The notes beneath the pieces are model-generated. The model was not told the DNA's origin, did not search any database, and was given only the letters and a program-made list of their open reading frames with translations. Position numbers and translations under genes: made by a program. Below, one piece after another: positions 48,953 to 59,812 of a stretch of 64,000 bases of DNA (positions are counted from its first letter, which is position 1; each line of letters begins with the position of its first letter). The DNA lies in NCBI GenBank assembly GCA_030533445.1, contig CM060064.1, positions 6,865,879-6,929,878 of the forward strand, in the 5' to 3' direction. This DNA is from Cyprinodon diabolis (lineage: Eukaryota > Chordata > Actinopteri > Cyprinodontiformes > Cyprinodontidae).

Positions 48953-49203
48953 CTATGAGTTGGAGCCTTTAATGGGTTTTTTTGTCCACCTTTCACCTCT
49001 GGCAGAACGAGGCGTTACATCTATCATTCCATAAACATTTCCCTGATAGGCTTTCAGTCCGCTCTGGTCGACAGCAGGGACTGCGGCACACACCAAAGTC
49101 TTTGATGTAGATCTTAAACGGCACAGAGAAACCAGACCTTTCAGTGGACAGAAACGTTCCAGCTCATCTGTTCGCTGCTCCATCAGTTCATGAATTGACA
49201 GAT
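48953..49203 (-). CDS. candidate alternative terminal exon of vps13b (unproven)
   Basis: This is an open frame on the vps13b strand, 692 bp after the 50-kb exon donor. An acceptor at 49205-49204 (ggtacag, with a ttttctcccc tract upstream) would add AT to the leftover G and continue in frame. It would give 83 residues beginning DLSIHELMEQRTDELERF and ending KKPIKGSNS, then TAG. AATAAA lies about 64 bp past the stop. I do not recognise the peptide: it is not part of canonical VPS13B as I know it and has no visible transmembrane segment or domain. Human VPS13B has annotated short isoforms, but I cannot tell whether they end at this intron. The frame stays open upstream of the acceptor only to 49242 (a stop follows), so it is not obviously an independent gene. 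Chance or a repeat-derived frame remain possible. Confidence 0.4.
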
Positions 49204-49895
49204 CTGTACCGAATGAATCGACCAAGTATGGGGAGAAAACCTACACCCGACAACATCAACATAAAATGAGGCTTAGTAAGAACTAGTTGAAAACAGGTCA
49301 CTATAGACATACACAACATGAGTGGAGTCAAATCAACTGTAGATCTAGATATAGAGAATCCCTATAGCAAAAAAAGGATTTGGAGAGAATGAGAAAGATC
49401 CTTCAAACAAAGAAGATTAGAAAAAAGACGCTTAGAAGGACTGCAGACCTACTCTGTTTAACATCTGCTGGGGATATAGACTCAAAGTCCGACTTCATCA
49501 ACTTCATCTTCTGTCTCAGTCTCCTCATGCTCCTTTTCAGTCTGCTTTGTCTTTATGTCAGGCTTTAATATCTTACATTTTCTATTGAGTTCATGAGGTA
49601 CTAAATCAAAGTAATAATCTGAAACTATCCAATATCATCATTTAGCAGATTTCATAAATCTATTTAATGCCAGTGAAGCTTAACCACCTCCCTGTCATGT
49701 TTCAGAACTCAAATGTTTGCTGTTGCTACAAAACAAATCCATTTAATGACTTTTCTCGCATCAACCAAGCTTTAAACTGAGTTTGTTTTTCTTCCCCCTG
49801 GAAAGTTTTTTAATCAATAATAGGATCCCTGCTAAGACCCGTCTTCCCACATCTAAAACAAACTCCTCTTTGGCTCTGGATAGCGCTTCTTTTAC

Positions 49896-50075
49896 CTGAG
49901 TTCCTGCAATCTTCTCCTTGCTGAGGTACTTGAACAGAAAACGCCAGCAGGTCCGGCGCCAATAAGGATTCAGGCTTGCGAATCTCATTAAGCCAGCGAC
50001 TCGTATGAAGTTCTTTGGTGTCAGACGGGCCCTGAATAAGTGGAACCAGCTTCTCCTTTACGCCCTCCTCTGAAC
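49896..50075 (-). CDS. vps13b: vps13b internal exon (second of three)
   Basis: This 180-nt exon encodes 59 full residues, including KEKLVPLIQGPSDTKELH, SRWLNEIRKPE and SLLAPDLLAF. These match my knowledge of vertebrate VPS13B directly after the region of the previous exon. The acceptor is cttgtcttttag|GT and the donor TCAG|gtaaaa. It enters in phase 1 and leaves in phase 1, so it joins cleanly to both neighbours. The intron before it is 2843 bp and holds a hAT-like MITE. The intron after it is about 47.8 kb and holds most of the window. A competing in-phase acceptor 692 bp downstream could divert splicing to a short terminal exon (49203-48953). Residues near the end (QVPQQGEDCRNS) look less conserved than the SLLAPDLLAF core. 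Confidence 0.93.
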
Positions 50076-50168
50076 CTAAAAGACAAGGGTTGAAGGTAAA
50101 TCTCAATTCTCAGATTTTCCCATATCTGATGTTTTAGCAAGCAGCTGACATCACACATAATAGTCCAC

Positions 50169-50171
<3 letters not shown>

Positions 50172-50202
<31 letters not shown>
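50172..50202. repeat. (TA)n microsatellite close to the vps13b exon
   Basis: A TA run of about 15 units, about 97 bp upstream of the 50075 acceptor on the gene strand. Confidence 0.95.
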
Positions 50203-50206
<4 letters not shown>

Positions 50207-50606
50207 ACAATCGGATTGCTTAACCTTCTTTCAAAAGTTAGAAATAACTCATATATCTCTGTATGTCACAGTTCGTTAGACATTAAAACTCAACAGTTTT
50301 TCATTCCAACTCCCAGTAAAAGTAACAACTGAATCAAATTGAACAGTTCTGATGTAAAACTACATTATTTTTGATTGTATAAATGCTTCAATAGTTAATA
50401 GTTGATTTTTTTGACCCTTCTTAAGTTGTTTTTTTGATGACTGCTATAACAGGTATGAGTTTGTTTACATTTGCAGGGTTGGTGGCACACACTCCCAGTA
50501 GAGAGTCCCTGTAGAAGCCTGAATGCAAACTACAAATAGAAAGACCATAAAGATTGATCTGCAATTACTGTCCTGTTAGGCAACATCATTAATATTTGCC
50601 TTCCTC

Positions 50607-51440
50607 TAGGGCTGGGTACTGAACATCGGTTCTTTTATGGTACCGACCGAAATGCATCGGTTTTACAGAGTATCGAAACATGCCTCGTCTTTCGGTGCCA
50701 AAGTTTCGGTGACTGGCTGTAACACTTAACGTGAGTGAATCATGCTGCTTTCACACCGGACGCAGCAAGAGCAGCAAAATTGCGTCTGCTGCTTCCTTTT
50801 TGCTGCTTGTACCAGTTTCTGAAGCAGCTTTGCTGCTCTGGCTGCGCGGTCGAAAAGTGGCTCTGACGCGCGTTGGGCGGAGCTACTCTATCCTTTATTT
50901 GCCTTGCAGCTATATTTGCTGTGATCAGTGGGAATAAAATATTTTTATTATGTTTTTAAGTGGGAAAATCCACCTGAAAACTTAATCAGTACAGTCAGTT
51001 TATCCAGATTACCATCCTGCCTTCCAATATTATTTCTGTCGGAGCCTCTCAGACCCCCACATACCAGCGGTGCGCTGTCAGTAGGATCCCATTCAACGGG
51101 CTTGTTTGTCTCCTGAGAAAGCGGACATGTTAATTTTTCTAAAGAAAAACTGCTAAGTAAAAAGGTCCTCACAATGTAACAGTGAATATTGGACACTGAC
51201 TTGTTTGCAACTGTTCTTCTTCACTGAAAAAAAAAAATTTATGAAAGAGGAAAAATGTAAATGGAAAAACCAGAGCTTAAAATAAAACTCAAGGTTTGTA
51301 CTTTATTAAGTTGTGTAATTTTCTTTTTCTTCGAATTGATATTATAAAACTGGTATCAAAAAAAGTATCGTTCAGGAACCGGTATCGAAGTGAAGCTATC
51401 GGTACCGGCACCGAAAATTTTTGAATGATACCCAGCCCTA
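50607..51440. mobile_element. hAT-type non-autonomous element with 8-bp target duplication
   Basis: Inverted ends tagggctgggtac and gatacccagcccta. Flanking 8-mers ccttcctc (50599-50606) and tcttcctc (51441-51448) match 7 of 8, as expected for hAT. Subterminal blocks repeat 'accgaaa' and 'ggtatcga'. The 834-bp body has two weak open frames (50731 plus, 50948 minus) without known motifs. It lies in the 2.8-kb vps13b intron, ending about 530 bp before the 50075 exon. Confidence 0.85.
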
Positions 51441-51454
51441 TCTTCCTCTGTGTT

Positions 51455-51717
51455 ACTAAACCCCGAGGGGTCATAGCAGAGGGTGGCTTACACTAAGTCT
51501 AGCTCTGGTTCTGCTGATAAAAAGGGAGCTTTCCTCCCCACTGTCACTACATGCATGATAAATATGACTGTTGCAAAGTCAACAAGTGCAGCTGACTGAA
51601 AGTCAACCACTGGATGCAATCCGCTGGGTTTCCTTAGATGGGAGCTACTAGCTCTGGATGATCTAATTTTATTGTCTATATGATGATGTGTGATTTGAAT
51701 TATAAATAAACTAAATT
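51455..51717 (+). repeat. LINE-tail repeat, diverged copy
   Basis: Has 'ctggttctgctgataaaaag', 'ccactgtcactacatgcatg', tccgctgggtttccttagat and an end tataaataaactaaatta. The body is more diverged than in other copies and may represent an older subfamily. Confidence 0.65.
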
Positions 51718-52918
51718 ATTATTAAGGTTGCTTTAAAATTAAATCTAAATTTAATTTGATCTAAATCTAAATTTAAAATTAATCAGGTAGAATATAATAA
51801 ACATGCAGCCTGTTCAGTGTTTGGGTGAATGTGGCTCCAGTGCAGGGGTCCAAAGTGCGGCCAAAGGGCCATTTGGGCCCCTCATTAGGTGGCCCCCGTC
51901 AGTAATCAAATAAATTTGGTTTGCCAGTTTAGGCAGCTGATAATGAAAAAATAATAATTTATTTAAAAAACAACCGAAAAATAAAAAAAACCCCTCTTAA
52001 AATGTAAAACATGATTTAAAACATTATTTTAACATTTTCTGTCATGTTTTGCTTTTGTTTAATTACAAGAAGTTTATTTAAGGTGGGAAAATAAAGCATG
52101 TCCTTGTTGCTAATAAGAAACAACAAATCTAGAAAAACAATGGTCACTGTGCTGTGGTTTATTTTTTAATCTGGCAAACGTGAAACACTCTACGATAGCT
52201 GCAATAATTGGACCCTCATTTGATTATTTCATTAAAATATTGAGAGATCAATTCAATGCTGAATGAGTTTAAAACAAAAATAAGAGAATGTTTGAAATCT
52301 TTATGAAAAATAAATGTCTTTCAAGAAGTTTGGACATTGCTGCTGTGTTTTGAGGAGCTTTGAGAGGTCAGAGGGCATAAAAAAAAGTCCTAAATATATT
52401 AATTCCCTCCATCTATGACCAACATGCTCAGTGCAAAAACAGTTTAAGCTGCACAGAAACGGGTTCATCCCCTGTTGTATATGAAGTAGTGAATTACTTT
52501 ATTTATGCATTTTTCTATGAAACTCATATTATTTTAAGTTTTCAAATTTATTACACACCCTTTTATCTTTAAATGTTTCTATAATTTCAGCTGTGTTAAA
52601 TCCAATCTAACCAACATCATGTGTGTTTTTTGAACTTGTGAACTTTTGGCTATGACACGATTTCAATAACATCCGTCCTATCAAAGACGTGACCACATCC
52701 CAACGGTGGAGCCCTCGGAGAAAACAGCAGCTGAATCATATAGCTGGAAAGGAATCAAGATAAAGCATGAACTGAAGAAAGAAAGGGAGAGGGGGGATAG
52801 AGACAGAGTGGAGCGTGTAAAAGTATGACTTCAAGAAAGTAAAGGAAGAGTCTAGTCTTTCTCACTCTTTCCCTCCTACACAAGCAGTAAAGTTTTAACA
52901 GGGCACAGCTGTACACAC
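51718..52918. other. Rest of the 2.8-kb vps13b intron
   Basis: AT-rich. A hAT-type terminus-like block 'caggggtccaaagtgcggcc' occurs at about 51843, but I found no partner end. Pyrimidine-rich 3' region follows near the 52919 donor. Confidence 0.5.
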
Positions 52919-53053
52919 CTGGGGTCCTGGCGCACACTTTTACAGCTCCCACAGTTCCCGAGGCACATTTCACCATTGAGCGGCTGCAGAACTTCAGCTC
53001 CAGATTTTGGACCAAGCCCTCGAGAGTCGGTGACGGGCCTGGATATTTCACAC
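52919..53053 (-). CDS. vps13b: vps13b internal exon (first of three in the window)
   Basis: This 135-nt exon encodes 44 full residues starting VKYPGPSPTLEG and ending VKVCARTP. The block LVQNLELKFCS followed by MVKCASGTVGAVKVCA is what I recognise as VPS13B, N-terminal part. VPS13B is a roughly 4000-residue bridge-like lipid-transfer protein of the Golgi. On the minus strand the acceptor is a T-rich tract ending TTATTAG and the donor is CCAG|gtgtgt. Two bases complete a codon at the start and one base is left at the end, so both borders are phase 1. That phase fits the next exon at 50075 exactly, giving ...ARTP-G-SEEGVKEK.... A second frame is also open across the exon, but its phase does not fit the next exon. 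The preceding exon was not found between 53.1 and 64 kb. Confidence 0.9.
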
Positions 53054-53123
53054 CTAATAAAAAAAAGCGGAATATGAAATGCAGCCCTGCAACTTTAAAA
53101 AGCTTCTTATGTGGCTTTTCTAG

Positions 53124-53222
53124 TATGGAGTGAATTTTGTTCCAATATTATTGCAAGAAAAGAGCATGTTTTGTAAATGGATATAAAAACAAATAACACA
53201 ATCCAGAAATTACATTTTTAAG
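53124..53222 (-). repeat. Dispersed ~100-bp repeat, copy 4 of 4 (reversed)
   Basis: Read on plus: tatggagtgaattttgttcc, then ttattgcaagaaaagagcat, then 'tttgtaaatggatata' and 'aatccagaaatt', the reverse of copy 3. It begins about 70 bp 5' of the 53053 exon on the gene strand. Confidence 0.7.
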
Positions 53223-54858
53223 GGGAAAAAAAGGCTTAGAAAGTAACCATCCTTTTTTCTCTAATTAATTTCTTATTTGTTTCAGTTGTTCTTTTACATT
53301 TTATATAAAAAAAATTTACTTTATCTTTTCAACTTCCCCTTTTTGTATTAGTTTTACTTATTGAATCGTTTTCAAATTGTGTTTTTCACATCACATTCTT
53401 TTCACTTTTACAGCCCAATACAAAAATGGTGTAAACGTCCAAGCAGTCCAATAGGAATGCATCTTTGCACTACAAAGTAAAGCCCGCCCCTAGAAGAGAA
53501 TATAATCAGTAAAACAAATAAGGAAAAAAACAAAATTTGCAAAAACTTAATAAAACAGAAATAAAAGAAGATATTCAACATCTGTAAAAAACAAACTTTT
53601 TTGAAATGAAAATGTTAATTACAAGAAAACAGCAATGTTAGCCTTAAAACTTTTTTTTTTATTCTAAAACTCTTAAAAGTCTCTGACTGGATAACATTTT
53701 TTAAATATCCCTTTATATTTCTTTTTTTTTTTTGATTAATAATGACGTTTCTTTGCTCAGATGAAAGAAAATTAATTCCATATGCTAAGGCTATAATTAG
53801 CTTTAATTACATCGGACAAAACCCCCCAAAAAAAACAGAAAATGGTTTTTAAAGCTTACTCCGCTATTTTAAAATTTTAATTGCATTAACCTGGTCTATG
53901 GGGTCCTATGTTATCAGGCATCTATCTACATTTTCAACTTACATTGTTTAGTTAATTAATTATTGTCTCAAAGCCACTTTAGTGCTGCCCCAAGTGGTTT
54001 AACCATTTTATTGCATTTCAAAGGGTAAATGCTGGTTCAGGCTTTCATCAGTCATGAATATTTTTATCGCCATAGCCCTAAATTGAAGTATAAATACATC
54101 TCTGTGAATGTAACAGGTCATCCTGTCCTCTGCCATCTCTTTAGTGCTAGCTTCAGGCATAAAAAAGGCTGGTTTATACTCAGAAACCAGGTCGTCTGTG
54201 TGTGTTCGCAGTGAACGCAGATATTACCCGCCCCTTCCGCAGACACTCTGTTGCACCTCTACAAATTGTAGGTGACCGCACACAGTGCCAAAGACAGGAG
54301 GCCGCTGGTCAATTCTATATCCGTTCTACACTATGCATATTTCCTGTTTGGTACCTTAACAGCTTGTTTTGTTTGTATGACTACCATTGTGGAAAACGAC
54401 TGGTGAAGATGGACCAGCTAGAAGAGTGAGGTGAGAACGCTGGGACCCTTTTTCCACCCGGATCCCCGTTCTTTTTCACCCTCATGTCCCTCCGTTGTCG
54501 GACAAACTTGCCCCCACTTCCTCACCACCTCGGCCGTATCTAGACCCACCGGTAGTTGGTGACTGTCCCTCTCGCATTGCGACGTGGAATAAAATAGTGC
54601 AGACCGTGCTTCAATACTGGGCAAAAATCAAAAATATCTGCGACAAGCTCACTGCAACACAGTGCTGCAGGAGGATAACCAGCCCTAAAAGGCTCCAGCC
54701 TGCTAGGCTACACAAAACCTCCCTCCACTCCTGGTCTAGAAGAGGTTAAAAAATCCTTTACTTCAAATGAATTATTCATGCACTACTAATAAGTTAACTT
54801 CTACTTACTTTCTATTCTTTACTCAGGCTAAGCTAGATGCTACTTTGTCCAAGTGAGC
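53223..54858. other. vps13b intron, mostly unassigned
   Basis: AT-rich up to about 54160. From 54165 a 'ggctggtttatactcagaaa' block resembles the termini of fish PIF/Harbinger MITEs and the GC content rises to about 54750. There is no matching second terminus or transposase reading, so I do not call an element. Confidence 0.4.
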
Positions 54859-55427
54859 CTGGCTGCAGACCTGCACTGTCAGGGCACTTCATTGCAGACC
54901 TGAAAAAAGGGTCTCCAGCACTGTTAAAAGCAGATGTTTATACCGGGAGTTGTTTTCGAACCCTTCAGGAATAATGTGCAGCACATATTTGCTGACGGAT
55001 TAGAGTTAATGACAGTGTTAAATTAAGAATAGGAACAGTTCAAATTATACAGTACGCAAAAATCCTCATAGGACAGCCAACCTCCATTGTCGTTTAAAAA
55101 AATGTCTTGAAGACCAAATAACCTTTTTTATGCAGCGATCCAAATATAGAGACTTATTTCTATGTAGCACATATCTATTATTCCAGATAGGAGTTAGGTG
55201 GGGACTAAAATTGTGCGTTTAAATAGGTTTCAAGCATAACAACACTTGAAAGCTAGCTTCACGGGGAGTGTATGGATGCTAGCTTTTACTTTACTGTACG
55301 ACTCAACTTCCCTTTTACTTTGAAAGTAAACTTCCGGCTCTAACAGCGAGGAGACCCCACAGTGCAGCTGCCCAGCCAGGATCCTGAAAGTGAGGCTCCA
55401 GGTCCAGACAGTGCAGGTCTGCAGCCA
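54859..55427. repeat. Pair of perfect 22-bp inverted repeats
   Basis: The 22-bp arm at 54859-54880 (starts ctggctgcagacctg) is the exact reverse complement of 55406-55427. Shared flanking words (gctaagc, gatg, gtgag) extend the similarity imperfectly outward. This suggests an inverted duplicate of a short, once coding, segment. The 55.3-55.5 kb side has a protein-like minus-strand reading (ERLAADLHCLDLEPHFQDPG) that I could not identify. Confidence 0.55.
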
Positions 55428-55432
55428 GCCTC

Positions 55433-58021
55433 TCACTTTGTCTGGCTCTGACCTCATCGCTTAGCCGCCACTACTCATCCCTGCAATCATCACTGCCCCT
55501 CAGGTTCTCCTGGCACCGCCCCCTTCTGCTGGAACCCCTTAAAAGCTGTCTGTGGGTGGGGTTACTTTATGGGGTGAGTCACACTTTATACAAACTATAA
55601 CAAAGCAAAAGTTGCTCTTCTTTCAGTAGGCATCATACTGATGTGTAAATTATATCATGTAAAGCATAAAGGGCTGAAAAGGTTAAAATTAGGAAAGGGT
55701 AAAATATGTTTTTTTCAGAGAATACTAAATAAATAAACCTGAACTAATTATCAGAAGCACAAATATACAAGTTATGTTATTGAATATATTACACCAAGTA
55801 ACAGCAATGTGTCCTAGTTGCTCACAGTGCTGAAGAGCATGAAACCTGCGAGTTGGGAGAAATACCAGGAGTGATTAAATGCCAAGGCATATTTAAAATA
55901 TCAATATGGAGTCAATGGTGACTGTTGAGGGAGAGCAGGAAGATCCATCCATCACCTGACATATTCTTCCACTGAGCTACAAACCGACTCTGAATTCTTA
56001 TATCCAACAAGACTTTACTCAATGTTTTAAAAAACAAGCCCATGTTACAGTAACAATTTTTTATCTAGATTTTATCAGATTTGTTTTGTAGCTTCTGGAT
56101 TATATGACGGATGAAAAAAAAAAACTAAAACAAAAACAACTAATGAAGTTCAGGGTTAAAGCACTGCACACAGGAAAAACAAATCTAAGTAAACATAACA
56201 AAACTGACTTCATTTAACAACTGGTTTCCTGCCAACTGTTCATTACAAATAAGGCGATAAGCGGCGCTGCGTACGGCTGAAGCAGAACTCTGGCAAAAAC
56301 GTAAGAATAATCAGAAGATATCCTTATCATTTCGCTCATATCAGAGGTTTCAACTCAAATCGGCCAAAGCCATAAATATCGCAGTAACAACATTTCTGAA
56401 TCCTGAAAAAGATGTCGGTTGGGTCGGCTGCTTTACTTTAGATAACAGACAGAATAATAGAACAGAGATGTTTCTAAATGATGCACTTAATTTTCTACGA
56501 GTTGACTTTGGTCGGGATTTTCATCCAATTATCATAAATAATATAAAAAAATTTGATCTGAATAAAAAGATTCTGGGATTAGGTTTTTCTTTCTGTTTAA
56601 AAGACTTTCCCAAAAGATGCCTGACGTCAGATGATTTGCTTTCTAACATGAGAGGCTTTGTTTGGAATGGAGGAATCAAAGACAGAAAGCTTTGCAGGGG
56701 AAACACCAGGATAACCTGCAAGTAATGAACACATACTTCAGAAAAGGATAGCAGACATATGGGTGGAACACTAAGTAAAAAAAAAAGTAGAGGTTTAATT
56801 TGAAAAAAGAAGGTAAAAAGGAGGAAAGTATAAATATTGTAGGATTGGTACATTCCAGAAGTGATTGAATGCGATACATTTACCTCATTAAACTGTTTTA
56901 GACCAGGACGAAACGACAGCAAACATCTGATGAAACTTCCTCTCGGGTGTTTCAGTGCATTTTAACTGTAGTTTAAATATATTTTTATTGCAAGCATCAG
57001 AGAAGGATGGCAGGATTTAAGTTGACCACAAATACCACACTTAACTGAGGGAATTGCTGGAAATTGCTAAAATCCCTAACCACTGACTTCCCTTCTCTCT
57101 CTCTTTCAGACAAATTACCAATCAACCTCTTCACCTGCTGTCTGAGAGGCCCTCCCCAACCCCAGATGGAAGATGGTAATGTTGAAAACCAAGCTGGAGT
57201 CTCTCTGCCACACTTTAATATACCTGCGGGTCAAACGGAGCAGAACAGCACGCCGCTCTGCTTGCTCATTTAACAGCTACCAGTCTGTTTAGGACAGAAC
57301 CGGGTGAAAGACACGTTCAAGTATACATCACCGTTAATGTCTTTGGATAATGGAGGTTAGGTTTTCTAATCGTAACGTAATACAGCGCATACATGAATTT
57401 AATGAATAAGTCAGCAGCTAGTAATAAAGATGTTTTAAATTTCTCACATGTGGATAACTAAGAACATTTCTGCTTAAGCATTTCACTTTTCAGGATGATA
57501 TAACGTTATCATCAACATAAAGCCATTACTTTTGTCAGTAACATGTACTTTAACACGTTTTTCTGTTTAAAAAAGTCGGTTACTGTTGCCCTAAGGTGCC
57601 TTATTCTTTCACTCACCTGCAAACTTGGCATCAGGTAATTGGAGATAATAAAAAAAATCAGTTAATGTGCTTCACTCAGCAGGGTGTCTTGCTACTGATT
57701 AGTCAGTTAAATGTGTCTATGCTATGAAGAAATTTAGGCTGATATGGTCATGTTTCATCAGAATATTGGCCCTTTGTCCAGCGCATTTCACCAAAACTGC
57801 GGGTTACACTGAAATTTCTCAAAATTTCACTGAAATTAGGCCGACGCAATGGCCACAGATGAGCATAACGGTCACAGAAATGTTGTTTTAAAACACATTT
57901 ACTGCTGCACATATACTCAGGAAAGTGCTGGAAAAACGTCAACTCCACACCCTTTAGTCATCGACTTCCAGGCAGGTGAACACAGGTGCTACCATCCCTC
58001 CAGTAGACAGAGAGCCAGCTT
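55433..58021. other. vps13b upstream intron, no confirmed exon
   Basis: It contains a plus-strand splice-like block at 57113-57177 (see findings), but nothing recognisable as a gene. No upstream vps13b exon could be identified. Confidence 0.5.
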
Positions 58022-58274
58022 CCAATTCAGTTCAATTCAGTTTATTTCTATAGCGCCAATTCAAAACACATGTCACACAAGGCACTTTACAGTTCACCAG
58101 ATCATCCAGTCAAATTGATTCAAAGTTTTCTATCTAAGGAAAACCAGTTAATTGCATCGACTCATTGACTCAAAGGCAATCCCTTCCACTGAGCATGCTT
58201 GTAGCGACAGTGGAGAGGAAAAACTCCCTTTTAACAGGAAGAAACCTCCAGCAGGACCAGGCTCAATGTGAGCC
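58022..58274 (-). repeat. LINE-tail repeat, reversed, long copy
   Basis: It runs from ttcaattcagtttatttcta through aaccagttaattgcatcgac and 'gtagcgacagtggagagga' to 'cagcaggaccaggctcaatg', almost the full family length seen at 20.9 kb. Confidence 0.82.
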
Positions 58275-59586
58275 ACCCAGCTTTGAAAGCAGGGGTGAGG
58301 TGAACCAGTTCAGAAGGATTCTCGGGTTCATTTAGCCAAACCAAACCAAATAAAACGCAGCTTTGCTGCACCAGTGCATTGCTGCAGGTGGATCAGAGCA
58401 ATGTCTCTGGGTCAATCTAATAGGTCGCAGATGGAGCAGAGATGCAAGCATCAATTCCAACTTGGAGACAAGGTTGAAAGAAAAAGGAGAGGGCTTAATT
58501 AGCAAAGAGAGGAAAAAGAAAGACGATGTTTCTGAGGCACACCTTAGTGCACCTCATTACCACTAGCTTAGAGTAGAAGAGAGAGAGACAGCCTGATAGG
58601 AAGGAGTAGAGCGGGCGGATAAATAGAAGAGAGACCTGGCCGGTAACCGAGACAAACAGTAGTGGATTTGTTTTCCCACTCTGCCACTACAGTAACCTGC
58701 TGTTAATACATTTCTGTGTGATGTTGTTATGGTAATGGACGGCCTTTCTCTGCTCCCGTAACAATGCATTTCCGATTAGTGTGTTTTAAGACCAGTTGTA
58801 TTTTTATTTATTTCAATGTCGAAAATGTTAATGTTGAAAACGTTATTTAAGATGGTGTTTTACGGCAACAAACTGGACATCAGTAAGGGCATTTGTAAGA
58901 ACTTCTGTTTTAAAAAGTAAATTAAAAGTTACATGTTACAGAAACTCTTTACTGTTTGGTGTAAATAAGCAATAAAGTAACAGAGTTGCTTTAAGATGAA
59001 GTAATTAGTAAAGGTAACAACTTACTTTTTTACACTAACTAGCACAACAATGGTTATGGCCTTATGACAGGCCTCTTGTTCCACTGGAAACAGGTAAAAA
59101 GCACTATAATCATGACCAAAATACCACTGAAGGAGTTACAGGGATTCACAACCAGTTCTTTAGTCTGAGCTTCAAATTTCAGATGAAACAGGAGCAACAG
59201 ACTCTAAACAGGCATAAACACACATCTGTAGGTTTTCAGGAACATGAAGATGGCCAAACCATAGACAGCCATGTTCCTTACATGAAATGTATTATTTTAA
59301 TCCTTCCCTTAATGCGTTCTATGGGATTTAGATCCAACAGGAACATTATTTTTCAGGAAGAATCAGGAATCTGAGAAATAAGTGTGTTTCTGTTGAAAGT
59401 CACCATCGTGAATACAATGACAGAAAAAAGACAAGAAAGCAAATGGTGTTAAAGGAGAAGTCGGGTCAGCAAAGAATAATCAAAGGATCATTATTTATAC
59501 CTAAAACTAATATGTTAGCGGAGATTTAATTAATTTAGCATTAATCAGTATAAAAATAAAAACTATTTTTGTAGCGATCATTTGCT
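58275..59586. other. Upstream intron, no recognised gene
   Basis: No supported feature in this interval. Confidence 0.6.
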
Positions 59587-59812
59587 CTGTTCGAAAACCT
59601 GGGATGCGTCCTTAGAAGGCGAGATTCAAAGGACGATTACGTCATAGCGCGGCGCCGAGGTCTGGTCGGATTTAGCGGTAAAACTCGCTAAAGGGTAGAC
59701 CTGTTCGAATTCACAGCCAAAACTCTTCCGGTCTCCTTATTTTCAAGGACTTTGAAGGATCCAGTCTAGGTAGACCGCGTCCTTGGAAGATGCAGCCCAG
59801 GATTTCGAACAG
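59587..59812. mobile_element. MITE with ~30-bp inverted ends, unknown superfamily
   Basis: The left end ctgttcgaaaacctgggatg and the inverse of the right end, ctgttcgaaatcctgggctg, match at 18 of 20 positions. Similarity continues through the 'cgtcctt.gaag' region. The 226-bp body is CpG-rich (gcgcggcgccgag) unlike its surroundings. No target duplication was identified. Confidence 0.7.

Noticed and set aside
52919..53053. Second open frame in the exon with CEISRPVTDSRG and CLGNCGSCK
   Set aside because: It looks protein-like, but its phase does not join the next exon, whereas the other frame both joins and matches VPS13B.
54165..54750. Possible PIF/Harbinger element
   Set aside because: Only one terminus-like block was seen; no inverted partner, no 3-bp duplication and no transposase or MADF-type reading.
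55230..55457. Upstream vps13b exon candidate
   Set aside because: The reading is protein-like but lacks a good acceptor, has a stop directly upstream, and does not resemble the VPS13B sequence expected there.
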